In this document: positions 1 through 12,557 of the stretch, piece by piece | Layout: every line of letters begins with the position of its first letter | Position numbering within the stretch: position 1 is the first letter of the stretch | NCBI RefSeq assembly: GCF_000002425.4 | Contig: NC_037274.1 | Location: 893,173-957,172, forward strand | Source: Physcomitrium patens | Lineage: Eukaryota; Streptophyta; Bryopsida; Funariales; Funariaceae | Direction of reading: 5' to 3' | Length of the DNA stretch: 64,000 bases | The notes under the pieces: generated by a model | Database searches by the model: none | What the model was told of the DNA's origin: nothing | The model's input: the letters and a program-made list of their open reading frames with translations, nothing else | Made by a program: the position numbers and the translations under genes

Positions 1-1300
1 TGTTCTAACTAATTTTTACATACTATAAGCATTTACACTACGACACCGGTAGCCGATATGTTATTCCAAGCTAGGTATAAATAAGAAGAAGTTTTGATTG
101 ATAATATCAAAGATATAGATACTACCTTCTATTTTAGAACACATAAATGAGAGAATGAATATCTTAAATCATTTATGAAAGAATTATATGAAAAAAAATG
201 GATAGATATTAGGCATTACTTGAGCATATTATCAAAAGAATTAAGATGGAATGATATTCATTTTAAGCAAATTAGAAGGAAAGCCTACAACTATCTTTTA
301 TAAAGTAGTTACTTGTAGAAGCAGTACAAAATGGATATTAGTATTCCATAAAGAGTGATTTGTAAAACAAAATACAAGAACAACTGATTAAAGAATTTTA
401 TGATAGTTTGAGAGGGGGCCATAGAGGTATTTATGCTACTTTTAACAAGCTTAAAGAAAGATATTGGTGGTGTAATACATATAGAGATGTGATAAAGTTT
501 ATAGAATTATACCAAATTTATCAAATGTATTCAAAGATTTGACTTAAAGATGAGTTACAATTGACATATTTTCTTGCAATACATTATAAGTAGATTTTGG
601 ATCTAGTTACTATGTTTATGGAATTATGGTAGATGCATTATTTGGTTTTGGCATGAAAATATTTATTTAATTAAGTGAAAGAAAGACTTCTACAAACAAA
701 ATCTACTGAAGGAATTTGTAGATTTCTATTAGAAGATGTGGTTTGTAGATATGAATGAATTGAAAAAATTAATATTGATTATAGAAAATTGGATGCACAT
801 GAAGTAAGAAAATTTTTTAAAAGATGTGAAATTAAGCTTACACTTACAATAGCATATAATCTTGAAAGTAATGCCAAAAGTTAGTGGCATCATCCTCCAA
901 TAGTTAAAGCCATTGTAAAAGCATTCAAAAAAAGAGCAAAAGAATGGCCAAGTTTATTACCATTTGCTTTATGGATTGACCGTATTATTCACAATTCACT
1001 AATTGGATATATGCAAGTAGAATTGATATAAGAACAAAAGCCTATCATACAAATTGAAAAATAAATATTTACTTTGAGTATTTTGTCTTAGCAAGAAAAT
1101 ATGTCTAAAAAAGAAATTTTTGTATTTTAAATTTTTCAGCTAGAGAGAAGACTTGAGAACACAAAAAAATTAATTGTGAAGTTGAAAGAGACATTATTGA
1201 AAAAGAAAGATAGATTTGATAAGTGGCACTGATTAAGGCCTCATGAAATTCTTGAAGATGATTTTAAGTCATTTAATAATACAAATATTAAGATTAAAAA
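1..1300 (+). pseudogene. Ty3/gypsy integrase remnant (family D element)
   Basis: Plus-strand translation, broken by many stops, reads as a gypsy integrase. Around 385-545 it gives the zinc-binding region (GGHRGIYATFNKLKERYWW, then CNTYRDVIKF). Around 880-1000 it gives the core motif ending HHPPIVKAIVKAF and WPSLLPFALWIDR. Around 1140-1250 it gives the tail LERRLENTKK...KDRFDKWH. It cannot encode a working enzyme. The element runs off the left edge of the window and is followed by its LTR. It differs from the chromodomain family A integrases elsewhere in the window, so it belongs to another gypsy family. Confidence 0.85.
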
Positions 1301-1309
1301 TTATTTTTA

Positions 1310-2451
1310 ACTTTTTAAGTATTTATTATAATTTAGAAGTATTTATAAGTTGAAAAAGTCTTATTAGAAGGAAAATTATAAAAATGGAGTCTTAGTAATT
1401 TTTGGAAGAAATTATCTTAGTTAGTTTAGTTTTTTTTATTGTTAAATATTAGAAATTAATTATTGAGACCAATATCTTTATTGGCTTCTATTTATATATA
1501 TTACTTATGAAATCCTATCAATAATTAGTTAGTAGTTAGAAGAAGCATGAAAAAGAACTTAATGACTTTTTAGTTAATTATATAGAAAATAGAATTTTTA
1601 GTAGATTTAAATTTATTTTATTACTATAAAAAATCACCAAGATATAAAAATATAGTCTCATATGGATATTGTTATTATAGAAATATTATAAGATTTATTT
1701 AGAATTTTATAGAATTTATTTAGAATTATTTATGAATTTTTAGAAAAAAATTTAAGACTTTGGTAAAATTAAATTTTACCACCTTGAGAGCCATTATGAA
1801 TAAATGAAGCAAGATTTGAAGGCTATACAAGGTTTCTAGGCTAATTGGATATTTTTTAACACCATAGTAAAGTCAAAAATGTAAAAAATTAATTTTACTA
1901 GTAGAAAATAGGAAGACCAGCAGTTAGTATGGTTCTTATACAAAGAGAGGTGCACAATTCTCATATGGGTTGTAGCACCCTGAAGGTAGTTAGGAAGATA
2001 AGACTAAGGTCTTGTGGCCTCTCTTGGCAATCCATATACACTACTTGTGAGCCTTGGTGAGACTCAAACTCCTGATTACTTAAGTAAGTTATCCTTGAGG
2101 TAAAAATTATTCACTTAATTTTTTTATTATTTATATCATATCTTTAATCTATCATAACTTATTCATAGTAAATTGAAATTATATAATTTTTATGTCATTG
2201 AAAAGATAAAAGAATTATCTATCTAAAAAAAATTACTTTTATTTTTTACTAAGTAAAAATCTAGTGAACAGATTGTGACTTAGTTTTGGATGTTGTAATT
2301 ACTTGATTTCATTTCTTTCACTTGTATTGTGGTTGTTCTTCTTTGATTTTTTGCCAATTTCTTACTTCACTTCACATCACCAATTATAAGCAACTCTTAA
2401 TTGTGGCCATCTAATAATTGGAGTTGAAGAGTAAAATTTACATTCATGTAA
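1310..2451 (+). repeat. LTR of gypsy family D (probable 3' LTR)
   Basis: This stretch is matched in inverted orientation by 20529-21756. Shared landmarks include the segment about 1900-2110 (GCCTTGGTGAGACTCAAA, near 2050) and 2290-2450. Homology stops at ...TTTACA at 2451, a CA-type LTR end. It directly follows the integrase remnant in the same orientation, as a 3' LTR should. The left boundary is approximate because the integrase tail and LTR start are both eroded. Confidence 0.7.
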
Positions 2452-2706
2452 TATTACATATATATTAAAGGAGTTAGAGAGAATACACCTTAAGATTCTA
2501 ATTACAAAAAAATGTATAAAATTTATTAAGAAACGAAATTAGAATATTATAAGTGAAGTTATTGGAAAAGACATTGATTTCTTTACAAATGAAGAAGAAG
2601 ACATAGATCATAAAAGAAATGATGTTAAGGACATAGTATGATCCCGACCACAACTTTCATTCTTCTTAGTGTATACCAAAGGATGGATAATTTTGGAAGG
2701 GTGGAT
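2452..2706 (+). other. Unassigned AT-rich spacer ending in a polypurine-like tract
   Basis: No gene is visible. The last bases before 2707 (GGAAGGGTGGA) are purine-rich and abut the start of a family C LTR, so they may be the polypurine tract of a family C element. The rest is unassigned. Confidence 0.4.
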
Positions 2707-4072
2707 ATCATATTGTGATTTGGCTACCATATGAAAATATTGAGTTTATATGTTTGATATATAATTTATTAAGCAACATGATAAAAGCCATATTAGTGGA
2801 TTTAAATTGATTATAGAATATAGTTAGATTACTATTTTATAAAAAAAATTATTTAAAATAATTATTACTAGAATTTACATAACTTTATTTTTTTTTTGTA
2901 GTAGTTTTTAAGATTAATTTTGGTTGATAGTAACTTTTACATATTTAAAGTCACCTTTGTTAGACATTAGTGATCCTTGAAGTCTTATTTTGTTTGTTTT
3001 ATTTGATATTTAGAGCACATATTATATAAATATTATTAGAAAAAAGATTGGAGAAGGATCTTGATAGTAAAAAGAAAAGTTATGACTTCTATATGGATGA
3101 ATGGAGATGGATGATAAAAATCTCTATTCCTATTAGCCAAAAATCATACCCAATAGACTTCAAGGAGGCTACCTAAGAATTTATTAGGAATTAGGGTTAC
3201 TCTTTTGAGATTATTTGAGCTTTAGAGACTAACATCAATAAGTTTAGATTTTTGACTATGGTATTGATATAAATTTTGTATGATTTGGAGTTTATATGAA
3301 AAAAATATGGATGCTCAAAGTTAAGGTGTTGATTTTGTACCTATTGTCACTCTTTTAGATATAACATGTGCATACAAAAAGTAATAAAGAATTGGCAATT
3401 GAAATTGAAGACAATACTTTTTTAGCTATATTTTTGGTATATTATTTTATGGATTCTAAATTGAGATGAAAGAGATATTGGAGGTTGAAATCAACACTTA
3501 CAAATCTAAGGGTAGTAAGTTATCCAATTCACTAGTGGTTGTTTTTTGAGCTATATCTTGAGAAATTTGATGAGATTTTGGATCAAAAATTTTAAAAATA
3601 TTTAAAACCATATAAATAAATTTTTTACATAAAAGTTTGTGGAATTTGAATTTTGGGTTTTTGAGATATGAAGAAAATAGAGCTTAGGTGCTTGTAAGTT
3701 AGGATTTATAGCACCTGCTAGGATTTCTAAAATGCCAAAAGATTGATGGTGATTTTATAGTTTGTTATTTTTGTAGTAAAACTTAAGAATAATAGCTATG
3801 TTATATAAAATTTCGAGAGAAATCAAATAGTTGGATCAAAAGATATGAATTTCTAAAGTTTGAGAAGAAGTAGTTTTTTATGGGAAAAATATATATTGAG
3901 GGATTTCGCTACAATTTGAGTATTTTATATAAAATAAAGAGATTTTGGAAGCTAAGACTTTGTATATAAGTTAAAGATGGAATGAATTTCTTATTGGAGC
4001 TTAGCAAATAAGTTAAAGCTAAACTCTCTATAGCTAAATATTCCATATATTTTTAAATAGCAAATCATGCTA
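2707..4072 (+). repeat. LTR of family C
   Basis: About 1.37 kb, starting TATCATATTGTGATTTGG and ending GCTACATAACA. The same sequence occurs inverted at 16732-18062 and, more diverged, at 8138-9373. Shared landmarks include the segment around 3170 (AATAGACTTCAAGG) and around 3450 (GGATTCTAAATTGAG). It contains no open reading frame. Its right end directly abuts a family A LTR that lacks its first bases. Confidence 0.7.
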
Positions 4073-4594
4073 CATAACAATTTATTCTAATAAATACCTA
4101 TATAATTAAATAGAAGTAGATAAAAATAGATAAAAATAGATAAATTTTATAATACCTTTTAAAAAAGCTTTTTAAAAGCTTTATAGATGCTACTTTGATT
4201 TTACTTGTATTTGTAGTTGATTGATAGGCTAAAAACTTGATCAACAAGATAACTACATATTGATAGGTTGTAGAACAAGCTAATTATGTGGCCTACATAT
4301 AAAAAAATTACCTTATAAGTTAAGATATGTATCTTACAAAGTCAATATATTTGAGAGGTCTTATAGGATATTACTATGTAGCTCCTAATTAAGAGTATAT
4401 ATGGAGGTAAGAGTGAAGCCCTCTTCACTCTTATCAATGCCTTTCTAGTCCTTAGTTGTATTTCAAGACTTTTTAGTCTTTTTGTTTTTGGCAATAGCCA
4501 TTCTAATTCAATATTATATCATCTTTTAGTGACGTTTTAGTTCTCTTCAATGACATAAGAGTGTATTGAGGATTTTCTTTCTTTGAGATTCATA
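4073..4594 (+). repeat. LTR of family A (chromovirus), 5' end clipped
   Basis: Matches the other family A LTRs almost throughout: the AGAAGTAGATAAAAATAGAT block, the CTCCTAATTAAGAGTATATATGG promoter-like block near 4380, the TTTTTGGCAATAGCCATTC block near 4490 and the end ATATCCTTGACA. The first ~15 bases are missing where it meets the family C LTR. No adjacent gag or pol of the same orientation is visible, so it is a solo or orphan LTR. Confidence 0.8.
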
Positions 4595-5690
4595 TCCTTG
4601 ACACCTAGCAATCACACCAAAGTTTATAGCAATCCATCTAAGATCAAATATAAATTTAATTAGATTTTTTAATATATTGACTTAAAAGCAAGTTTATTTA
4701 ATATGTAGAGGTGGTACAAGTGACATTTGGATGGCTATTTCTTGTAATTATTAAGAAAATATATAAAATTTAGTAGAACATTCTTTTTAGTTAAATACAT
4801 TAGACTTAGCTAGAGTGTGATGACTCAGGTTTAGATTGAGATTTAACTTCAATAATTAGCACGTTGTATATGTAAGGCTTGTAATTTATGCAATGCAATT
4901 ATAAAGATAGACTAAGCTTTTAGCATTGATGAAAATTTTGAATTTCATTCTAAAAATCTAATTTTTTATTCAATGTAATTTTTATATTGAATATATAGCC
5001 TTTATTACATCTTTAATTGCTTATTTTTATGCTTTTTAATGTATACAAATATCCATTTCTTGTAGTGTAGTTTGTTTATTAAAACTATATTGAAACAATA
5101 AAACTTTGAAATACTATTTGATTTTATTATTTTATAGTATATTATAAGGATAATTTTTTTTATTTCTAAGACAAAGAAGATAATACTAGCATCTAAGAAA
5201 CTTGATTTTTTTATTACAAAGCAATTATTCAAAAAATTAAAATTTAGCTATATAAATAATATATTAATAATTTAAATTTTAGACTTTAAAAGCCTTGTGA
5301 TTCTATTTTTTGAAGGCCTAGTTGACAAATATTTTTTAAAGTTGTGTATAAGACAGTTACTTACACAAATCACAAAAATTTTTAAAATCAATCTACAAAC
5401 TTGTCAATTTAATAAGTGTACTAAACTTATGACTAAAAAAAGAGTATTATTGATCTTCAAAGTACCATTGCTGTAAAAATTTTCAAATTAAGTTTAGTTG
5501 ATTCTTGCACCATAGGCATAATATTGTGGCAAAGCAAAAAATGGAAGCAAAATATAAAAAAAAAAAAAAAAACAAACAAACAAACAAACAAAGCAAAGGG
5601 ACCACATGCATCTTGTTTGTAGAGGCCTTAAATATGTATAGTATGTAGTTTAGGCCATAGATTCATCCAATATGTAAAATACATATTTAG
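4595..5690. other. AT-rich intergenic DNA, no gene seen
   Basis: No coding pattern, repeat-family match or RNA gene recognised. The 75-residue minus-strand reading frame at 5005-5232 is Ile/Lys/Phe-rich and is what AT-rich DNA produces by chance. A poly-A/CAAA simple repeat lies at 5555-5593. Confidence 0.5.
5555..5593. repeat. Poly-A followed by (CAAA)n simple repeat
   Basis: A run of about 17 A followed by six or so CAAA units. Confidence 0.9.
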
Positions 5691-5699
5691 CATATAATC

Positions 5700-6680
5700 T
5701 CATATTTCTAAGTTTTTATAACGCACAAAGAATATGAAGTTTATGTTCTTTTGTACTCTTAGAATAGATTAAAATATCATTCAAATAAGAAATGAAAAAA
5801 TCATTAAGAAATTTTTAAAAAATATTATTCATAAGATATTAAAAAAAAACTAGTACATTTATAAGTTCTAAAGGCATGATATTATATTTAATTTCTTTGA
5901 ATTCAACCAATTCATTTTGCAATAAACTATAAATTGGTCTAAATGGCAATTGAACTCTCTCTTAAAGGTCACTTGAGCAATCATACGAATAATATTCCAA
6001 AAAAATATTAGCATTCTTCTTCTCAAAGACATCATAATAATCTTGATATTGGCTCCAAATGCCACTTGAAGTCTTTTTATCTTTGAAAATAAGTGTTGCA
6101 TAAATAATATAAGATGATTCTTTTTTTATAATATATAAAGAAATTCTTATACCTATAAATAAATATTTTTTTATATTAGATTTATGTCTTTCTACTTAAT
6201 TAATAAAATTCTCAATTATACTTTAGAAAAAAAAGTTATAACTATAAGAAATCCAATTTATTTAAGAGTTAAATTTTTTTTACCATGATAAATCTAATAT
6301 AATTAGATTAAAATAAGATATAATTATATTAAACATCACAAAGCTATTATGACCACTAGTTGCTATTTCTATAAGAAGGATTTTACAAGTAACATCTCTT
6401 GAAGATAATAGATGACTATCTATGACTTTTACATGAATAAATTTAATTTTCTTCATTAAATATTTGTTATGTCTTTTAAAAAATTCTTCATCTAAGAAAA
6501 AACTAAGGTTCTTAAATTTAATAAGATAGAAAATTTTTGGTATTTAGATCCCTAACTAAAATCTATTATAAAATAAGAAGAAGGTTTTGAAGAAAGAATA
6601 GGACCTTCTTTAGATGTTGTTTAAAGTTTTAGACATACAATCTATATTATAGTTGGACAAACTTGATTTTTAATATATTG
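5700..6680 (-). pseudogene. Family A reverse transcriptase and protease remnant
   Basis: Minus strand. The reverse transcriptase motif reads YLNDIL near 5776-5790 (canonical YLDD altered). A stretch near 5885 then jumps straight to the N-terminal RT region (5890-6100), which in the intact-order copy lies about 290 bp away (58330-58610). This copy therefore has an internal RT deletion as well as many stops. The region 6240-6660 corresponds to the retropepsin region read at 59006-59368 in the right-hand copy. RNase H, integrase and the 3' LTR are absent here. Confidence 0.75.
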
Positions 6681-6689
6681 TCTTCTTTG

Positions 6690-7840
6690 ATAACTATAGC
6701 CTTTATTTTGTGGTTGCATTTCTTCTTTGAATAATATTGAGTAGTATACTTAAGTTCTCTATAATAAAAGATTAATCCTTTTTGATGACAATATGTTTTT
6801 TCTTACTCAATAAGAAGTTTGAAACATATTACTTCAATTTGTGTGTCTTCTACTTTCAAATGTATGTATTGAAAAGACAATGGTATTGCTATTGAATTAT
6901 AATGATGTTAGGGCCCACTTAGGCGACACTCAAATTAAAATTCAAGAAGCCAATTGGTATACTTCATAGCAAAATTATTTTTTTGATTTAATGTTTGAAG
7001 ATTAAGTAAATTGAGCATCAATTTTTTTACTTCATATTATAATTAATAGAAAAATTAGTTAATGAGTGCATCATTATTTTACTTGATATCAATTGCAAGT
7101 TGTTAAAATTATAAAATGTATAATATTATCAATTAATTGCCTTATTACAAAATACGAATCTTGTTGGTTGCAATACAAATTGCATCATGTTCTCTATACA
7201 TGGATTGAAACTTTGCAAAAAAAAAGCCTCAAAATTATCCAATACTAGATCATATTATTCAAGAAAAGATAAAAAAAACCATGATAATATAAAATCTAAA
7301 GGTAGTATTCTAATAAATATCACATGTGATCCTAAAGTTAGATAGCTTTGGAATTTAAGTTTAATCCTTAATTATACTTGATTAATAAAGTTTTAAAATT
7401 TTCATCTTATACCATCAAACTTCTTGAACAAAACAACTTTTGATTCTTTAATGCTTGAATAATGTTCTACCATAAGAAAAGTAACATAATTTAGTACAGA
7501 TATTGAAGCAACTCTAACCATCTCTATATCTTCACTTCTTATTAATCTTGTTGCTCCTTGTGGTAGTAGATTGAGTTGATATATCATAAGTATTAACTTC
7601 CTCAATTTTTCTTATATTTATGCCATTTCACTCTTTATTTCAAGAAATTTTGTCATCATAATACTAGAGAAAAGAAGATGTCTAATAACACTCAAGATAA
7701 ATAAAATAGAGGAATTTAAAATAAAAAAATATTAAAAATAATATCAATTTAGAAGAAAATAACTTCTAATATGCTTATGTCTTATCAAGAAAAAATCTGT
7801 AATCTACTTTTAATCAAGAAAAGACAAGGCTTTAATATTA
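6690..7840 (-). pseudogene. Family A gag remnant and 5' leader
   Basis: The minus-strand frame at 7402-7605 contains LNLLPQGATRLIRSEDIEM and VLFKKFDGIR, matching the gag region of the 54182-61158 element (HQLSLPPQVSTRMVRSDDIDM). Region 6690-6900 corresponds to the nucleocapsid portion. Stops and frameshifts are frequent. It is upstream (in the minus direction) of the protease/RT remnant and downstream of a family A LTR at 7850, the normal LTR-gag-pol order. Confidence 0.75.
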
Positions 7841-7849
7841 TAAGTATAC

Positions 7850-7932
7850 ATTTGTCAATCTATTAAAAACTAGAACTTGATGAAGGCAAATAAACAAGTG
7901 AAATTTTTTTCAAAGAAATATGATATATTGAA

Positions 7933-7969
<37 letters not shown>

Positions 7970-8137
7970 CAAAAAAAATAAAAATAGTTATTTTCAAAAG
8001 ATAAAAAAAACTAAAGATCCTTGAAATTAGATTAAAAAATTTAATTTATTTTATTTTTTAAAAAAAATGAAAAATATAAAGAAGACTTCACTCTTATTTC
8101 TATATATACTACCTAACTAGGAGCTACATGGCTACAT
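7850..8137 (-). repeat. Family A 5' LTR, first segment (split)
   Basis: Matches the gag-proximal half of family A LTRs: GATCCTTGAAATTAGATT, then GAAGACTTCACTCTTATTTC and TATATATACTACCTAACTAGGAGC. It stops at GGCTACATT and resumes at 9374, so a 1.24 kb insertion splits the LTR. A (TA)n expansion lies at 7938-7967. Confidence 0.8.
7938..7967. repeat. (TA)n microsatellite
   Basis: About 15 TA units inside the family A LTR, at a place where other copies are not expanded. Confidence 0.95.
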
Positions 8138-9373
8138 TATTGTAATAGAAAGAGTTGTATCAAGAAAGTGCTAAGCCTCTAGCTACCACTAATTGCTTAA
8201 ATAAGTTATAAAATTATAAAATACAAATATGATTTATATCTTGTCTTCCAGAAAATAAATACATCAAATATACAAGTCTAGGATGTACAAGAGTATCCAA
8301 GATGAGACTAGATATCTTAAATTCACTTCTATTCTTGTGGAGATTCTTTCTATATATGTATCATTGAATAATTTATAATCTAATCGTCTAATTGGATTCA
8401 AAAAAATTTAGAAGTTAACTTATATCCTTGACTACTTTTATACAAAAATTCAACCATGAATTCATTATAAGACTTCGGATATTGCATAACCTCTAGCATG
8501 TCCTAATCATATCAATTTTTAAGTACTTACATAATAATTCTTTCATATCTCAAAAATCCAATGCTTAAATACCATGAATTTTTTATATGGACTTTTCTAA
8601 CATAGTCATTTATATTTGAATAAATTTTGAACAAAAAATTTATCCAAAAACTCAATATATGGCAAAAACCAAAAACTCCATTAAAAACAATTCACTTATA
8701 AATCCTAGTTTTGAATACTAACTTCCAATAGCTCTTTTTTCTTTATTCTAAATTGGAATGTACTGATATTTTTACATAAAAATGTAGCTCTTTAAGTGAT
8801 CTTTCAAATCTTACTTTCAAATTCTTCAAAGCTTTCTTTTAAATCTCTATATGCTTAAAATAATAACAGCAGATATCAAAATTACATCCTAACTTCAAAC
8901 AACCATAACCCTCTCATCACAATTTCAAATCAATCATTTTTTTCACTCAAATTCTCATTCAAAAAATAAAATTTTTGAATCCAATCTCCAAACTTTGAAT
9001 GCCTTGCCTCGAATAGGTCGCCTTAAAGTAGTTCCAAACTCTAGTATGATCTTAGATAACATCTTGAAGTCCATTGGGCATGACTTTCAATCAATAGAAA
9101 TAAATTCTTATATCATTCATCTTATCTATTTACATAGAATAGTCTAGAAGTCAAAATATTATATTTTTGATTCCAAAGCCACTTTAAAAAAAATTCTAAT
9201 AAATCCTATTACTTCTATCTTTAATTGCAAAACTTAAATTATAAAATTAAATAAATTATAAAAATGTTTTATTATATTAATTTTTTACTTTTATTTTTAT
9301 TCTATTTTATTATTAATTATATAATTATATTTTCATAATATTTAATACTATTTTTACATATTATACTACTTTT
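8138..9373 (-). repeat. Family C LTR inserted in the family A LTR
   Basis: Reverse-complement reading matches the other family C LTRs (segment near 8760-8720 with CATTCCAATTTAGAAT; segment near 9080 CCCAATGGACTTC). Ends at CATAACA on the plus strand (9373). It contains no coding sequence. Flanks 8137 and 9374 join to restore a continuous family A LTR, so this is a later insertion, most simply a solo LTR. I could not see a clean target duplication. Confidence 0.65.
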
Positions 9374-9675
9374 CAGCATAACAATGTTCTACAAGACCTC
9401 GGAGATGTATCTTAACTTGCAAGGTAAGTTTCTAATATGTGCACCACATGGTTAACTTGTACCACAAGCTATTAACATGTGTGACATGTAACTAACTTGT
9501 TGGCCAAATGTTCAACCTATCAATTACCTATGGACATATATAAAGAAGAAATTGTGTCTATGAAGCTTTTAAGAAAATATTTTCTATAAGATAATATCAA
9601 ATTAATCTACTTTTATATACTTCTATCAATTCATATTATCTAAATAATTATTGTAGTAAATATGTATGTCAATTG
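9374..9675 (-). repeat. Family A 5' LTR, second segment (split)
   Basis: Continues the LTR interrupted at 8137: ATGTTCTACAAGACCTC, AACTTGCAAGGTAAGTTTCT, then the TGAAGCTTTTAAGAAAAT and CTACTTTTATATACTTCTATC blocks found at the outer end of other family A LTRs. Confidence 0.8.
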
Positions 9676-9732
9676 TAGTAAATATGTATGTAAGATAAGG
9701 TAAATTTTTTCAATTACATAGTTTAAATCTTA

Positions 9733-9770
<38 letters not shown>

Positions 9771-9795
9771 TATCTTTTATAAAATCACTATATAA

Positions 9796-9843
<48 letters not shown>

Positions 9844-10979
9844 TATAATTTTAATAATTTTAATTTTTACAAAGATAGATTCAAGGTATAAAAAATCAAT
9901 AATAGAATCCATATGACTAGATTTTAACTAAGATATAACCAAATTATGAACTAACTTATGAGTTAAGAATTATAATTGATTTTAAAAATTAAACCATTGT
10001 ATAAAAATTAAACCACGATTATAAAATTAATTTTTTTATGTTTTATTTTTTTCTTTAATAGTAAAGAAACCACTTTGATTATTTGCTTTAAAATATTTTT
10101 TATATTCTATAATATCAGATAATAAATTATAATAAGAATAAAAAATTAACTAATATAAACTCCATATTTCTAATTTAATGATTGATATTAATATTAATAT
10201 AATATAACTTCAAATATTAGATTTAAAATCAACAATGAATTCAATATATATTTTTTAAAATAAAAACATTAAATTCAATATTTTAGTTAAATCTTTAAAA
10301 TTTAAAAATTAAATACCTAGTATAAAATTATAATATCATATAATTATTTAAGAACAAATACTAACTATCTTCATCTTTGATGGTAAATTTGTTTTAGTAG
10401 CAAAGATTTAATATTAATGTTAAGATATTCATTATTTCAATGAGATGTGTGCATCTTTCTTATCTTCAAGATTAATCTAAGTTATAATTGATGAATAATT
10501 TATAAATACATTTGAGTCTCAATAATACTTTTTTTTGTCAAGGTAATTAATTAAATAATATAATATAAAACTTCTTTATTAGAAGTTATTATTATTGCAT
10601 CCAAAAAAAACAAAAACAAAAACAACTTGAAATAAAGAGCTCTTTAACTACTACAAATTAATCTAAGATACAATAAAGGATAAGAAAGAAATTTGTAATA
10701 AATAAATAAATAACAACAAGATGAAGTGTAATTAAAAACAAGAGAAATGAGAATGTACAAAAGATAAAAGCAATGAAATTTAAACACTGCCAATGCTAGT
10801 TGCACACCAAGGCTAATTCATCTAAAGATAAACATTGATTGAAGCTAAGTCTATTAGAACATGGAACTTTGAGAAGCCCCAAGAGAAACAATATTGAAAA
10901 GTTAATTACTAAAGAATAAGTGAAATTGTTTCTAAAGTTGGAAAAGACAAGAAACAAGTAAATCCAAACACCACTACAA
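9676..10979. other. AT-rich intergenic DNA with TA/CA microsatellite
   Basis: No gene recognised. Contains a compound (TA)n(CA)n repeat and then non-repetitive AT-rich DNA. The 60-residue frame at 9730-9912 is only the translation of the TA repeat. Confidence 0.6.
9735..9846. repeat. Compound (TA)n / (CA)n microsatellite
   Basis: Two TA tracts (9735-9762 and about 9806-9842) with a short CA run at 9763-9770 between them. Confidence 0.95.
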
Positions 10980-12557
10980 CTTGTGCCTACAATGAGATTG
11001 CTTCCAAGTTTTTAAACTCTTTAGATTGCTTCTATACCTTCTCCTTCTCTCTTTCGTTTTCAGATGTCTTGATCTAACTTTCTGACTTCTTATAGTATTT
11101 CAGCTACACGGAACTTGTTGCATTTGTCCCCATTCTCCAGAGCAGGACCCTCCACCTCAACCTGGACGCTACGCCTTTCAATCACGACAATCTCGTCTTT
11201 CTGGCTGTTCAGTTGCACAAGAACATTGGCACATGCTTCATCCATTAGGTGGATCCCTTTGTCAGGCAAGAACCTGCCCCTGATATATGTGTTCGAAAGT
11301 TGGGCTGCAACGAATCAAGGTTATGTCAAGGAGATGCACATCATGATGTCCTTCATGTCTTTATTGATGGTGATAGTACCTGCTAAACTTGGTTCTGAAA
11401 CCGCCATGTTGTTACAGATAGGAAACGTTGGGTGAGAGCTAAAGCTCTCTTCAATATACTCAAACAGAGAGCTTCAGCATTCACCACAACGCAGCAATCC
11501 AAACATAATCTGGCTGAATATAGTGTAGAACATTTTGCGTTTCCTGAACGAAGGGATCCCAAAGAGATCCGAACCCAATATGAAAGACTTGGTGTAAGAC
11601 ATAACTAGTCATGTACCCTCTCACAATACGTTGAACAAGTCCTTCGATATCTGCAGATTTTCCAACGCCAGGCTCTCCGATAAACGCGGAACGTTCTTTG
11701 TCCTAGGCGACAGAATTATTACAACTCTCCGAGCTCCGTCATCTCGACCAATGACAGTACCCGCGTTGGCATTATCCTCCACCAAATCCCTTGCATATTC
11801 CTTCAGAGCTTGAAGGTTAAAGTCAGTAGCTGCGTTGTCTATTTTCTTCGAAGATCTTCCTACAGCCTCGATCCCTGTCTTCGCCCGACGCCGAACACCA
11901 GCAAGCGTAAGATGTGACAACTTTAACAATAAATTCGGATACTCAACATTCCCTGTCAACCGTTTCCATCATTCAAGTCCCACTATTTTTACGATTCACA
12001 AAAATGAAGTCCGCCAAGTGCTTAAAGCAGCGATTCGATTGCCGCTGAGATCGACTATATCCACCTTAGGTAATGACCAGAGAGTAGAATCAAGTACATA
12101 CAAACGGCAACTGCTAGCAACAGAAATGAGCATGCATTTAGCCAACGCTTTCGTAGAACCACTTGCATCAGCGTGCTCCAAACACTCTGCATTCTGAGGA
12201 TCCTCAGTTAGCGCCGATCAACAACGGAACTCGAGCCGCCTCTCGACGTCTACATACAATGCGCCTTCGATAAGCACCTCGATAAGCGCAGTGCTGCGAG
12301 GGATAGCAATGAAATCAGGACTCTGAGACGGAATCTTCTCTACCGCATTATTCAATACCCACTCGACAGAATTGATCATCAGGTCAGCACCCCCACACTG
12401 AAGCAACAGCCTGCCGTAACAATCCTTCGCTGCCATTGAGCAGAGCACGAACAAAATGCAGTGGGCGAACACTGAAACATGACCAACCCTCGGTCACTAG
12501 CCCTTGCCCCGCCACCACCGCTTCATTCGACTTCCACGAGCATCTCACCGTATTCAT
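10980..12557 (-). pseudogene. HSP101: ClpB/HSP101-type disaggregase pseudogene (truncated, frameshifted)
   Basis: Minus-strand translation follows the order of a cytosolic ClpB/HSP101 chaperone, a hexameric AAA+ enzyme that resolves heat aggregates with HSP70. The first Met is at 12557. Clp_N segments follow: WKSNEAVVAG, LLRQAVAS, then in another frame INSVEWVLNNAVEKIPSQS and TEDPQNAECLEHADASG. Next, 11620-11870 gives NLQALKEYARDLVED, VIGRDDGARRVV and ILSPRTKN. The Walker A motif GEPGVGKS (11655-11678) is only readable after a further one-base shift. A stretch of about 300 bp then lacks the rest of the first ATPase domain (Walker B, about 180 residues). 11310-11100 resumes with AAQLSNTYIRGRFLPDKG and LMDEACANVLVQL, decaying through stops to about 10980. 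The second ATPase domain is absent. There are at least two frameshifts and an in-frame TGA at 12218-12220. An unmatched stretch (about 11870-12120) may be a retained intron. Confidence 0.88.

Noticed and set aside
9730..9912. 60-codon minus-strand frame
   Set aside because: It is a translation of the TA/CA microsatellite (Tyr-Ile repeats).
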